From NCBI RefSeq assembly GCF_004343075.1, contig NZ_SLXP01000004.1:34315-98314 (forward strand): 64,000 bases of DNA, read 5' to 3'. Under the pieces are notes generated by a model, which was not told the origin of the DNA, searched no databases, and worked only from the letters and a program-made list of their open reading frames with translations. Shown here one piece after another: positions 53,684 through 61,537 of this stretch (positions within the stretch are counted from its first letter, which is position 1; each line of letters starts with the position of its first letter). Origin of the DNA: Rhodovulum marinum (GTDB taxonomy: Bacteria; Pseudomonadota; Alphaproteobacteria; Rhodobacterales; Rhodobacteraceae). The translations under genes and the position numbers were made by a program.

Positions 53684-54352
53684 ATGCGGTTTGGTCTTCC
53701 GGTCCTGGCGGTGCTGGCGCTGGCGGCCTGCGAGCCCGCGGTGCCCGATTCCGCCGCGGGCGTCGGCTTCAACAGCTATGACAGCTACAGCGCCCAGCGC
53801 GAGCGGGCGCTGCGCGAAGAGGTGACCGTGCGCGCCCCGGCCGGCGACGGCGCCGCGATCGCCGCCCAGACTCTGGCGACGCTGGGGCCCGCGGCCCAAG
53901 CCGCCGCCGCGCCCCAGCCGCAGCCCCAGCCGCAGGTTCAGGGGCAGGCGGAGATCGACAATCCCGGCATCTCGGACGAGCAAAGCTTTGCCGCGGTCAG
54001 TTCGCGCGAGACGATCCAGAGCGACCGCGAGCGGCTGGAGGCCCAGCGCGAGCAATACAAGTTCATCGAACCCCAGCCGCTGCCGGGGCGCACGGGCGCC
54101 TCGGGGCCGAACATCGTGGAATACGCGATCAGCGCGCCGAACCGCGTGGGCGAGCCGCGCTATCGCCGCGCGGGCCGGGTGAGCGAGGCGCGCTTTCAGC
54201 GGAACTGCGCGAAATACGCCTCGCCCGACCGGGCGCAAGAGGCGTTCCTGAAGGCCGGCGGCCCCGAGCGCGACAGGCTGGGCATCGACCCCGACGGCGA
54301 CGGGTTCGCCTGCTACTGGGACCCGACGCCGTTCCGCGCCGCGCTGCGCTAG
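53684..54352 (+). CDS. Lipoprotein with C-terminal excalibur-like calcium-binding motif
   Basis: 222 residues. A lipobox LAAC places the lipidated cysteine at about 16. The middle is low-complexity (glutamine/proline/alanine, PQPQPQPQ) with a coiled part around SRETIQSDRERLEAQREQ. The C-terminal GIDPDGDGFACYWDPTPFR resembles the excalibur DxDxDGxxCE loop. A conserved cysteine lies in QRNCAKYAS. Function unknown; it may be cell-envelope-related, as it is followed by a cell-wall amidase four bases on. Confidence 0.72.
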   Translation: MRFGLPVLAVLALAACEPAVPDSAAGVGFNSYDSYSAQRERALREEVTVRAPAGDGAAIAAQTLATLGPAAQAAAAPQPQPQPQVQGQAEIDNPGISDEQSFAAVSSRETIQSDRERLEAQREQYKFIEPQPLPGRTGASGPNIVEYAISAPNRVGEPRYRRAGRVSEARFQRNCAKYASPDRAQEAFLKAGGPERDRLGIDPDGDGFACYWDPTPFRAALR

Positions 54353-54356
54353 GGCG

Positions 54357-55043
54357 ATGACGCCGCTCTGGCGGCCCTCGCCCAATTGCGGGCCACGGCG
54401 CGACGGCGCGCGGCCCGACATGGTGGTTCTGCATTACACCGCGATGGACCTGGACGGCGCGCTGGCCCGCCTGTGCGACCCGGCGGCACAGGTTTCGGCG
54501 CATTACCTGGTCGCCCGCGACGGCCGGCTGTTCCAGCTGGTCGACGAGGATACGCGCGCCTGGCATGCCGGGGCGGGCTGCTGGGGGGCGGTGGGGGACG
54601 TCAATTCCCGCTCGATCGGGATCGAACTGGACAATCGCGGCGACGAGCCGTTTTCCCAGCCGCTTATGGCTACGCTGGAGGGGCTTTTGCCGGGGATCAT
54701 GGCGCGCCACGGCGTGCCGCCCGAACGGGTGATCGCGCATTCCGACATGGCGCCGGGGCGGAAATCCGACCCGGGACGGCGGTTCGACTGGCGGCGGCTG
54801 GCGCGGCTGGGCCTGTCGGTCTGGCCCGAGGCGGGCGAGGTGGGCGCGCCGGACGAGGCGGCATTCCGCGCCGCGACGGCGCGGATCGGCTATGGCAAGG
54901 GCTGGCCGACGGGCGACGTGCTGGAGGCGTTCCGCCAGCGGTTCCGCCCCTGGGCCACGGGGCCGCTGTCGCCCGGCGACATGGCGGCGGCGGCCGACCT
55001 CGCGCGGCGCTTCCCCGTTGACCGCGGGGGGCCGAGTTCCTAA
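54357..55043 (+). CDS. N-acetylmuramoyl-L-alanine amidase (AmiD-like)
   Basis: 228 residues. The Amidase_2 zinc site is visible as MVVLHYTAM (first His), TRAWHAGAG, and VIAHSDMAPGRKSDPG (second His and the Asp). The NSRSIGIELDN block is conserved. It has no clear signal peptide, so it is probably a cytoplasmic 1,6-anhydro-MurNAc amidase for wall recycling, though an unusual export route is possible. Its last codons contain the rnpB promoter. Four bases from the lipoprotein gene. Confidence 0.9.
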   Translation: MTPLWRPSPNCGPRRDGARPDMVVLHYTAMDLDGALARLCDPAAQVSAHYLVARDGRLFQLVDEDTRAWHAGAGCWGAVGDVNSRSIGIELDNRGDEPFSQPLMATLEGLLPGIMARHGVPPERVIAHSDMAPGRKSDPGRRFDWRRLARLGLSVWPEAGEVGAPDEAAFRAATARIGYGKGWPTGDVLEAFRQRFRPWATGPLSPGDMAAAADLARRFPVDRGGPSS

Positions 55044-55046
55044 CTA
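55018..55046 (+). promoter_or_regulatory. Sigma-70 promoter of rnpB
   Basis: TTGACC (55018-55023), 17-base spacer, TAACTA (55041-55046), five bases before the RNA start. Both elements lie at or within the amidase gene end. Confidence 0.75.
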
Positions 55047-55050
55047 GGGC

Positions 55051-55431
55051 GGGCGCGGATGGCCGGATGGCCGCGGGGGTCCGCCCCCGAGGAAAGTCCG
55101 GACTCCACGAGGCAACGGTGCCGGGTAACGCCCGGCGGGGGCAACCCCAGGGAAAGCGCCACAGAGAACAGACCGCCTTCGGGTCCGCCCGGGGGTAAGG
55201 GTGAAACGGTGGGGTAAGAGCCCACCGCGGGACTGGCAACAGGACCGGCACGGCAAGCCCCACCGGGAGCAATGCCGAATAGGGACCCCGCGCGGCGCGT
55301 CCGCAGGGCGGCTTCGGCCCAGGGGTCCGGGTTGGCAGCTAAAGCGCACCGGCAACGGTGCGCGTAGAGGAATGGTCATCCAGGGGCCGCGAGGCCCCGG
55401 ACAGAATCCGGCTTACAGGCCGTCCGCGCAT
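55051..55431 (+). ncRNA. rnpB: RNase P RNA (type A)
   Basis: Catalytic RNA that removes 5' leaders from tRNA precursors. The conserved GAGGAAAGTCCGGACTCCA is near the 5' end (about 55079-55097), CAGGGAAAGCGCCACAGAGA follows, and GGGTAAGGGTGAAACGG is present. P1 pairs GCGCGGATGGCC (55053-55064) with GGCCGTCCGCGC (55418-55429). Length about 380 nt, as in alphaproteobacteria. A hairpin TTCCCG/CGGGAA at 55447-55464 may mark its end; there is no T-run. Confidence 0.95.
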
Positions 55432-55545
55432 CGCCTTTCCGGAAAATTCCCGCCCGGCCGGGAAAGCCTGTAGACTTGGCAAGGGCGTGTGCCGCCACAC
55501 GCGCCCGACATTTCGAATCGTGCATCGTGGAAAGGGAGGATTGCC

Positions 55546-56253
55546 ATGAGTTTCGTTCGCACATTGGCCACGCTGGCTGCGGGCTTCGCTGCCGCCAAGG
55601 GGGTGGAACAGTATCGCAAGATGGGCGGCATGGCCGGCCTGCAGGACAAGCTGAAATCGAACGAACAGCTGTCGCAGATGACCGCGCAGTTCGACGGCAT
55701 CATGGAACGGATGGGCGTGCCCGGCGGGACCAAGGCGCTGCAGGACATGATGGCGCGCATGGGCCAGACCACCCAGCAGGCCGGCGAGGCGGCGACCGAG
55801 GGGCTGGCGGGGCTGATGGCGTCCCTGGGCGGTGCGGCGGCGGCGGGCACCGAACAGGCCGCCCAGATGGTGGACGCGCTGACCGGCACCACGGCGGCCA
55901 GCACCACGCAGGAAGAGAACGCCAAGCTGATGATCCGGGCGATGATCCAGGCGGCCAAGGCCGACGGCCAGATCGACGCCGAGGAGCAGGCGAAGATCAT
56001 GGAGGTGCTCGGCGACGTGTCCGACGAAGAACGCGCCTTCGTCGCGGCGGAACTGGCCGCGCCGGTCGACCCGGTGGCCCTGGCCAACGACACCACGGAG
56101 GCGATGCGCGCGCAGGTCTATGCGACGGCGGCAAGCGCCGTGCGCGTCGACAGCCCGGCCGAGGCGCAATACCTGTCGGCGCTGGCCGCGGCGCTGGGGC
56201 TGGATGCCGGGCGTGTCGCGCAGATCCGCGCGGCGATGGGATTGCCCGGCTGA
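55546..56253 (+). CDS. DUF533 (YebE/TerB-like) protein, copy 1
   Basis: 235 residues. MSFVRTLATLAAGFAAAKGV starts with a short hydrophobic helix; a glutamine/glycine/alanine linker follows. The C-terminal half from about residue 125 (NAKLMIRAMIQAAKADGQID, then EEQAKIMEVLGDVSDEERAF) is the TerB-clan DUF533 helical domain, with acidic DGxID that could bind metal. GGGAGG precedes the ATG. It is followed by a paralogue, probably one operon. Confidence 0.85.
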   Translation: MSFVRTLATLAAGFAAAKGVEQYRKMGGMAGLQDKLKSNEQLSQMTAQFDGIMERMGVPGGTKALQDMMARMGQTTQQAGEAATEGLAGLMASLGGAAAAGTEQAAQMVDALTGTTAASTTQEENAKLMIRAMIQAAKADGQIDAEEQAKIMEVLGDVSDEERAFVAAELAAPVDPVALANDTTEAMRAQVYATAASAVRVDSPAEAQYLSALAAALGLDAGRVAQIRAAMGLPG

Positions 56254-56359
56254 TCCGCCTGCCCGCGGCGGGGATGCGCGACAACGGGGCGGTTGGGCCG
56301 GCGCGTGGCTGCGGCTAGTCTGGCCGTGGAGGCGCGCCGGACAGCGGGACGGAGACAGC

Positions 56360-57109
56360 ATGAGTTTTGTCAGGACGATGGCCACCCTTGCCGTGGGCTT
56401 TGCCGCGGCCAAGGGGCTTGAGAGGTTCCAGGGCATGGGCGGCGGCGCGGGTCTGGCGCGCAGCCTTGGGTGGTCGGCCTCGAAATCCGGGATCGGACCG
56501 CAGGTCGGCGCGCTTTTGGAACGGATGCAGGTGCCGGGCGGGTCGGCCGGGCTGGAAAAGTCGCTGGGCTGGATCGGCGCGCGGGCGCGGGGCACGGGCG
56601 ACAGCGCGGTGATGGGGCTGGGCGGGCTGCTGGCGGCGCTGGCCGGGGCCGGCTGGGCGGGGTCGGGCAACGCGCGCGACCTGTTCGCGGCGCTGGGCAG
56701 CGGCACGCCCCCGGGCGCCACGCTGGAAAAGAACGCGCGGCTGATGATCCGGGCGATGATCCAGGCGGCCAAGTCGGACGGCGAGATCGACGCGGGCGAG
56801 CGCGCGCGGATCATGGAGGTGCTGGGTGATCTGTCCGAGGACGAGCGCGCCTTCGTCGAGGCCGAGATGGCGCGCCCCGTCGATATCGAGGCGCTGGCCG
56901 CCGAGACCGGCAGCTATCAGCGCACCGCGGTCTATGCCGCCTCGGTGCTGACGGTGGATATCGCCAATGCCGCCGAGATCGCCTATCTGGACCGGCTGGC
57001 CGAGGCGATGCATATGGGCCGCGCCGCGCGCACCCGGATTCACCACGCGATGCGGCTGCCGCAGGTGCTGGGCGACCGGCCCGCCACGCCCCCGGACGAA
57101 CCCGCTTGA
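56360..57109 (+). CDS. DUF533 (YebE/TerB-like) protein, copy 2
   Basis: 249 residues. MSFVRTMATLAVGFAAAKGL is nearly the start of copy 1, and the C-terminal domain NARLMIRAMIQAAKSDGEID with ERARIMEVLGDLSEDERAF is also the same. The central region has diverged and lost part of the linker. The pair come from a tandem duplication. The rpmG promoter overlaps its 3' end. Confidence 0.85.
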   Translation: MSFVRTMATLAVGFAAAKGLERFQGMGGGAGLARSLGWSASKSGIGPQVGALLERMQVPGGSAGLEKSLGWIGARARGTGDSAVMGLGGLLAALAGAGWAGSGNARDLFAALGSGTPPGATLEKNARLMIRAMIQAAKSDGEIDAGERARIMEVLGDLSEDERAFVEAEMARPVDIEALAAETGSYQRTAVYAASVLTVDIANAAEIAYLDRLAEAMHMGRAARTRIHHAMRLPQVLGDRPATPPDEPA

Positions 57110-57133
57110 CTCGGGGGCGCGGATCGCTAAAAC
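57106..57133 (+). promoter_or_regulatory. Promoter of rpmG
   Basis: TTGACT (57106-57111), 16-base spacer, TAAAAC (57128-57133). It is strong for this GC-rich genome, and the -35 overlaps the stop of DUF533 copy 2. This is the common ribosomal-gene promoter pattern. Confidence 0.65.
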
Positions 57134-57194
57134 GCGGGCTTCATGGAATTCAACGGGGCGGCGGCGATGCCGGCCCGCGCGACGGAGATAAGAC

Positions 57195-57362
57195 ATGGCG
57201 AAGCCGACCACCATCAAGATCCGCCTGAACTCGACCGCGGGGACCGGGCATTTCTACGTGACCAAGAAGAACGCCCGCACGATGACCGAGAAGATGGTGA
57301 TCAAGAAATACGATCCCGTGGTCCGCAAGCACGTGGAATACAAGGAAGGCAAGATCAAGTAA
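57195..57362 (+). CDS. rpmG: 50S ribosomal protein L33
   Basis: 55 residues, [20 protein letters not shown] then [20 protein letters not shown]. It lacks the four zinc cysteines, so it is the C-minus form. AGATAAGAC precedes the ATG. It has its own promoter and terminator, so it is monocistronic. Confidence 0.96.
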   Translation: MAKPTTIKIRLNSTAGTGHFYVTKKNARTMTEKMVIKKYDPVVRKHVEYKEGKIK

Positions 57363-57385
57363 TCCGATCTTGCGACGATGTTTCA

Positions 57386-57413
57386 GGGCCGTGCCGCCGG
57401 GCGCGGCCCTTTT
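57386..57413 (+). terminator. Intrinsic terminator of rpmG
   Basis: GGGCCGTG and CGCGGCCC pair with one G-T; an eight-base loop lies between, and TTTT follows. 24 bases after the L33 stop. Confidence 0.75.
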
Positions 57414-57490
57414 CATTTGAGCGGGCGGCCGGTTCCGGTCAGGCCGGAAACCCCCTAGGATCGCCGGGTGCCAGCCGCCGAGAGACGCCC

Positions 57491-59014
57491 ATGAACGCCA
57501 GCTTTTCCAACCTGCGCCAACGGATCTTCGCCGACCCGCCGTCCGTGTCGCGCGCCGCGCCAGGGCGCGGCATCCTTCCCGTGCTGGTCGCGGGCCTGGT
57601 GATCGCGGTGGCCTGGGGCGTTCATCTGGGCCACATCCCCGCGGGCGGTATCTCGTGGTATGACGAGTTCCACACGCTTGACCGGTCCGCCGGGTTCGCC
57701 CGGCACGATGATTGGCTGACCGTCTACAACAAGAACGAGCCGGGGTTCCGCAAGCCGCCGCTGCAATACTGGATGACCGGCGCCCTGATGCAGGCCGGCG
57801 CCGACCTGGAAGTGGCGCTGCGGCTGCCCTCGATGCTGTTCGCGCTGGGCACGCTGGCGGCCACGGGCTGGCTGGCGGCGATCCTGCTGCCGGGGCTGCC
57901 CTGGGCGATTCCGGCGGCGGTGCTGCTGTGTGCCAGTTCGTTCCAGTTCTGGAGCCTCGCCACCTCGGCCATGCTGGATACCGGCGCGGCGCTGTTCGCG
58001 ACGCTGGCGCTGATCGCCGCGATCCTGGCGCTGCGCCGGCCGCTGTGGTGGTACGGGATGGCGTTGTTCGTGGGTCTGGGCGCGTTGCAGAAGGCGCCGA
58101 TCGGGCTGGTTCTGGTGCTGTTGTTCATCTGGGCGCTGAACCTGACCCGCGCGCGCCACGATTTCGCCTATGCGCGGCTGAAGGACAGCCCGCATTTCCT
58201 GCGGGGGCTGCGGCTGGCGATTCTCGCCGCGCTGGCCTGGCCGCTGTTCCAGACGGTGCTGTATGGCGGCGAGGTGCTGGAGGACCTTTACGGCGGGCAG
58301 ATGATCGAACGTTTCGCCCCCGTCCGGCCGCTCAAGGATCCGCGCTCGGGCCATGATCTTTGGCAGTTGATCGTCAGTGGTGAACCGTTCTGGCGGCTGC
58401 CCGCGATTGCTGCCCTGCTGTGGCTGCCGTGGCATCTGCGGCGGCCCGAATTGCTGGCCGTCGCGGCGCTGTTCGCGATCTACGTGGTGGCGATGGGGCT
58501 GGCGGGCGGCAGCGTCTATGCCCGCTATACGCTGATCTTCGTGCCGCTTCTGGCCGCGGCGCTGGCGGTGGTGGCGCTGTCGCTGTTCCGGGTGCGCTGG
58601 CTGGGCTGGGGGCTGGTGCTTGCGATATCGGCGGCCAGTGGCGGGCCGATCCGGTCGGCGGACGCGCTGCGGTTGGAGCAGTCGGCGCGTCTGCAAACGC
58701 AGATCGCCGTGCTGTCCGAGATGGCCGGTCTGTTGCGCCCCGACGAGACGCTGGTCACCTGCAACTGGACCCGCGAGACGCGGTTCCTGCCGGGGGCGGT
58801 GTCCTATTATGCCGCGGTTCACGGCCGGCCCTTCGTGGGGCTGGACAGTCCCGGCCAGGTCGACCGGTGGCTCGAACGGGGCCGGATGCCGGGCCCGCTT
58901 CGGGGTGTCTGTACGAATGCGGAGCTTGACCGGATCGCTGACAGGCTGGTCGGCCTTGTGCGCGGCGCAGAACAGGCGGGCTATGTGTTCTGGACGGCCG
59001 AGGCGGCGCGCTGA
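57491..59014 (+). CDS. PMT/ArnT-family glycosyltransferase (GT39/GT83-like)
   Basis: 507 residues, about ten to twelve hydrophobic segments. The N-terminal block has the catalytic-loop acidic residues: GGISWYDEFHTLDRSAG and YNKNEPGFRKPPLQYWMTGA, with the KPPLxYW motif typical of ArnT and related transferases using undecaprenyl- or dolichyl-phosphate sugars. It would modify lipid A or a protein on the periplasmic side. The C-terminal ~90 residues form a soluble tail. A GCCGAGAGACGCCC precedes the ATG. It stands alone. Confidence 0.85.
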   Translation: MNASFSNLRQRIFADPPSVSRAAPGRGILPVLVAGLVIAVAWGVHLGHIPAGGISWYDEFHTLDRSAGFARHDDWLTVYNKNEPGFRKPPLQYWMTGALMQAGADLEVALRLPSMLFALGTLAATGWLAAILLPGLPWAIPAAVLLCASSFQFWSLATSAMLDTGAALFATLALIAAILALRRPLWWYGMALFVGLGALQKAPIGLVLVLLFIWALNLTRARHDFAYARLKDSPHFLRGLRLAILAALAWPLFQTVLYGGEVLEDLYGGQMIERFAPVRPLKDPRSGHDLWQLIVSGEPFWRLPAIAALLWLPWHLRRPELLAVAALFAIYVVAMGLAGGSVYARYTLIFVPLLAAALAVVALSLFRVRWLGWGLVLAISAASGGPIRSADALRLEQSARLQTQIAVLSEMAGLLRPDETLVTCNWTRETRFLPGAVSYYAAVHGRPFVGLDSPGQVDRWLERGRMPGPLRGVCTNAELDRIADRLVGLVRGAEQAGYVFWTAEAAR

Positions 59015-59215
59015 GACGCGCCTAGGTCGGGCCGGCGGCGCGGTACGGGGGCGGTGGCGTCCGGGCTGGACCGTGCTATCGTTGGCGTGACAGCCACGGT
59101 CCGGGAGGCACGCCATGACACGCCACGCGAGAGAGACACGGCCCGCATCCGCGCCCATGGCGGCCCGAGGCACGGCATCCCCCGGCCGCCTGCGTTTCGC
59201 GCGGCGCGCGCAACG

Positions 59216-59242
59216 AAAAAGGGCCGGTGTCGCCACCGGCCC
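59216..59242 (-). terminator. Terminator of the BI-1/YccA gene
   Basis: GGGCCGGTG-TCGC-CACCGGCCC is a perfect nine-base stem (59221-59242), followed on the minus strand by TTTTT. It lies 25 bases after the stop of the BI-1 gene. Confidence 0.8.
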
Positions 59243-59266
59243 TTTGGGTCTGGATGTTCCCGCAGA

Positions 59267-60019
59267 TCACTCGCGGTTGCCGAGGAACTGAAGCAGGAAC
59301 ATGAACAGGTTGATGAAGTCGAGATACAGGTTCAGTGCGCCCATGATCGCCGACTTGCCCAGCCATTCGCTGTCCATCGCCTGCGCGTGCTGGATGTAGT
59401 CGGTCTTGATCCGCTGGGTGTCATAGGCGGTCAGGCCCGCGAAGATCAGCACGCCGAGCGACGAGATCGCGAACATGATCGCCGGCGAGGCGAGGAAGAT
59501 GTTCACGATCGAGGCGACGATCAGGCCGATCACGCCCATGATCAGGAACGACCCCCAGCCCGAGATGTCCTTCTTGGTGGTATAGCCCCACAGCGACAGG
59601 CCCGCGAAGGCGATCGCGGTGATCAGGAAGGTCTGCACGATCGAGATGCCGGTAAACACCAGGAAGATCGAGCTGAGCGAGATGCCCATCACCGCGGCAA
59701 AGGCGTAGAACACCACCTGCGCGGTGGCCGCCGACATGCGGTTGATGCCCGCGCTGAAGCCGAACACGAAGATCAGCGGCGCGAACATGACCAGCCATTT
59801 CAGCGGCGAGGCATACAGCGCCTGGCCCAGGCCCGACAGCGTGCCCTCGGGCGTGACCGCCAGGCCCGAGATCGCCCACGCGGCCAGCGCGGTGATCACC
59901 ATGCCCACCGACATCGTGCCGTAGACCTTGTTCATGTGGGCGCGAAGGCCCTCGTCAATCTGCGCGGTGGTGCGCACACCAGCCGTCTGGCCCGCGCGGA
60001 TCGTGTTGTAGTCAGCCAT
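59267..60019 (-). CDS. Bax inhibitor-1/YccA family membrane protein
   Basis: 250 residues, seven transmembrane helices. The BI-1 core includes PLIFVFGFSAGINRMSAATA, VFTGISIVQTFLITAIAFAG, and a late TAYDTQRIKTDYIQHA, the pH-sensor aspartate region. Family members conduct Ca2+ or regulate FtsH (YccA), which would fit with ftsH in this window though not adjacent. It is monocistronic with its own terminator. Confidence 0.93.
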   Translation of the reverse strand: MADYNTIRAGQTAGVRTTAQIDEGLRAHMNKVYGTMSVGMVITALAAWAISGLAVTPEGTLSGLGQALYASPLKWLVMFAPLIFVFGFSAGINRMSAATAQVVFYAFAAVMGISLSSIFLVFTGISIVQTFLITAIAFAGLSLWGYTTKKDISGWGSFLIMGVIGLIVASIVNIFLASPAIMFAISSLGVLIFAGLTAYDTQRIKTDYIQHAQAMDSEWLGKSAIMGALNLYLDFINLFMFLLQFLGNRE

Positions 60020-60060
60020 TGACTGCCTCCTCAGAGTTCACAATCGGCGGGCAAGCCATG

Positions 60061-60095
60061 AAAAACCCCGCCTCTGCCGGGAAATATCGGCGGGG
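60061..60095 (-). terminator. Terminator of the second DUF1127 gene
   Basis: CCCCGCC and GGCGGGG pair around a 16-base loop; the minus strand then reads TTTTT. It is the same style as at the other DUF1127 gene (17191-17221). Confidence 0.65.
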
Positions 60096-60169
60096 ACGGG
60101 GCACAATTCAAGTCGCGCGCGCGTGAAAACGGCACGTTTCCTTAACGATTTCGTCAGCCGGCCCGCCGT

Positions 60170-60388
60170 CTAGCGCAGCCAGCTTTGCGGCACGTCCCAG
60201 ACCGGGCGGCGCGCCTCGGCCACGGCCTCGTCGCGGGTCAGGCCGATATCGCGCAGCAGCGCCTCGTCCAGCTCGGCCAGGCGCCGGCGCTGGCGGGCCG
60301 CGCCAAGGCCCAGCACCAGGCGCCGGAAAAGCGCCGGGACATCGTGCGGGCGGGGCGCGATGCGGGTGTCTGCGAAGATATGTGCCAT
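60170..60388 (-). CDS. DUF1127 (YjiS-like) small protein, second copy
   Basis: 72 residues from the ATG at 60388; the in-frame ATG at 60394 is too near its ribosome site. RRRLAELDEALLRDIGLTRD is the DUF1127 motif; the rest is basic and ends VWDVPQSWLR. It differs from the 17285 copy. It is divergent from a LysR gene, and the T-N11-A site at 60482 lies between them, so the LysR protein may control it. Confidence 0.87.
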   Translation of the reverse strand: MAHIFADTRIAPRPHDVPALFRRLVLGLGAARQRRRLAELDEALLRDIGLTRDEAVAEARRPVWDVPQSWLR

Positions 60389-60481
60389 GGCCATGCCTCT
60401 TTCGATTCGGTGATGGGTCCGGGCCCACCAATCATTGTTCTTGATCTTTATGGCGCGAGATGGTCCATTCCGCAAACGAAT

Positions 60482-60500
60482 GATTGTTATGATTTGAATC
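60482..60500. promoter_or_regulatory. LysR-type box between DUF1127 and the LysR gene
   Basis: GATT-N11-AATC, i.e. T-N11-A inside a dyad, starting 31 bases upstream of the LysR ATG. This is the canonical LysR site architecture in a typical divergent arrangement. Confidence 0.55.
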
Positions 60501-60512
60501 AGGGATCGTGAT

Positions 60513-61367
60513 ATGCCGCGCAACCTGGACATGACCGCGCTGCGGTCTTTCGTGGCGGTGTCCGAAGCCGGCGGCGTGACCCGTGCCGCGGGCTTTCTGA
60601 ACGTCACGCAATCGGCGGTCTCGATGCAGCTGAAGCGGCTGGAAGAGGCGCTGGACTTGCAGCTTCTGGACCGGTCCGAGCGGCGGGTGAAGCTGACGGC
60701 GGCGGGCGAACAGTTGCTGGGCTATGCCCGCCGGATCCTTGCGCTGAACGACGAGGTCTACGCCCGGATGACCGCGCAGGAATTCGAGGGCGAGATCGTG
60801 CTGGGCGTGCCCCACGACATCGTCTACCCCGCGATCCCGCAGGTGCTGAACCGGTTCACCGCCGAATATCCCCGGGTCAAGGTGCAACTGCTGTCCTCTT
60901 ACACGACGCGGCTGCGCGAGCAGTTCCGGCGCGGCGAGGTCGACATCATGCTGGCCACGGAGGACCGGGTGGGCGAGGCGGGCGAGACGCTGGTCGAACT
61001 GCCGCTGGTCTGGGTGGGCGCGATCGGCGGACAGGCCTGGCGGCAACGCCCGCTGCGGCTTGCCTATGAACATGCCTGTATCTTTCGCCAGGGGGTGCAG
61101 GCGGCGCTGGACCGGGCGGGGATTGCGTGGGAAATGGCGGTGGAAAGCGAATCGATCCGCACCGTCGAGGCCAGCGTGTCGGCCGACCTGGCCGTGCACA
61201 CGGTGGTGGAGGGCGCGTTGCCGCCCTATGTCGAGCGCATCCAGCACGGCGGCGCGCTGCCCGAGCTGACCAAGACCAAGATCAACCTTTATGTTTCGGA
61301 CGTGTCCGCCGGCCAGGTCACGGGCGATCTGGCCGACCTGATCCGCCAGGCCTATCGCGGGCGATAG
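60513..61367 (+). CDS. LysR-family transcription regulator
   Basis: 284 residues. The N-terminal wHTH (about 5-64: LRSFVAVSEAGGVTRAAGFL then TQSAVSMQLKRLEEAL) is followed by the effector domain. The DNA-binding end matches the LysR consensus. The effector is unknown; it is divergent from the DUF1127 gene and a repeat follows its stop. Confidence 0.9.
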   Translation: MPRNLDMTALRSFVAVSEAGGVTRAAGFLNVTQSAVSMQLKRLEEALDLQLLDRSERRVKLTAAGEQLLGYARRILALNDEVYARMTAQEFEGEIVLGVPHDIVYPAIPQVLNRFTAEYPRVKVQLLSSYTTRLREQFRRGEVDIMLATEDRVGEAGETLVELPLVWVGAIGGQAWRQRPLRLAYEHACIFRQGVQAALDRAGIAWEMAVESESIRTVEASVSADLAVHTVVEGALPPYVERIQHGGALPELTKTKINLYVSDVSAGQVTGDLADLIRQAYRGR

Positions 61368-61401
61368 CGGCGGGGCGGGCGCGATCGCGGTGCAGGGGGC
61401 A

Positions 61402-61473
61402 AGGGGGGCGCTGCCCCCCGTCCTGCGGACTCCCCCCGGGATATTTTCCGCCAGAAGAAGGACCCGGGCCATT
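61402..61473 (-). repeat. Second dispersed repeat family, copy 4
   Basis: On the minus strand it has the same TTCTTCTGGCGGAAAATATC core, then the same GTCCGCAGGAC and GGGGGG/CCCCCC hairpins as copy 2 at 49198. It lies between convergent LysR and metR genes. Confidence 0.8.
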
Positions 61474-61537
61474 GTCGCGCCTGCCGATGGGGCGGGTATG
61501 GCACCTTTGCGCGGCGGCGGCGCGGCGCCGCATCCGG

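Noticed and set aside
59115..59291. 58-codon plus-strand ORF with a GGGAGG ribosome site
   Set aside because: The ribosome site is tempting, but the frame runs through the BI-1 terminator and into the BI-1 gene end. It is very Arg/Ala-rich and shows no domain. It could be a decayed gene start, not an intact gene.
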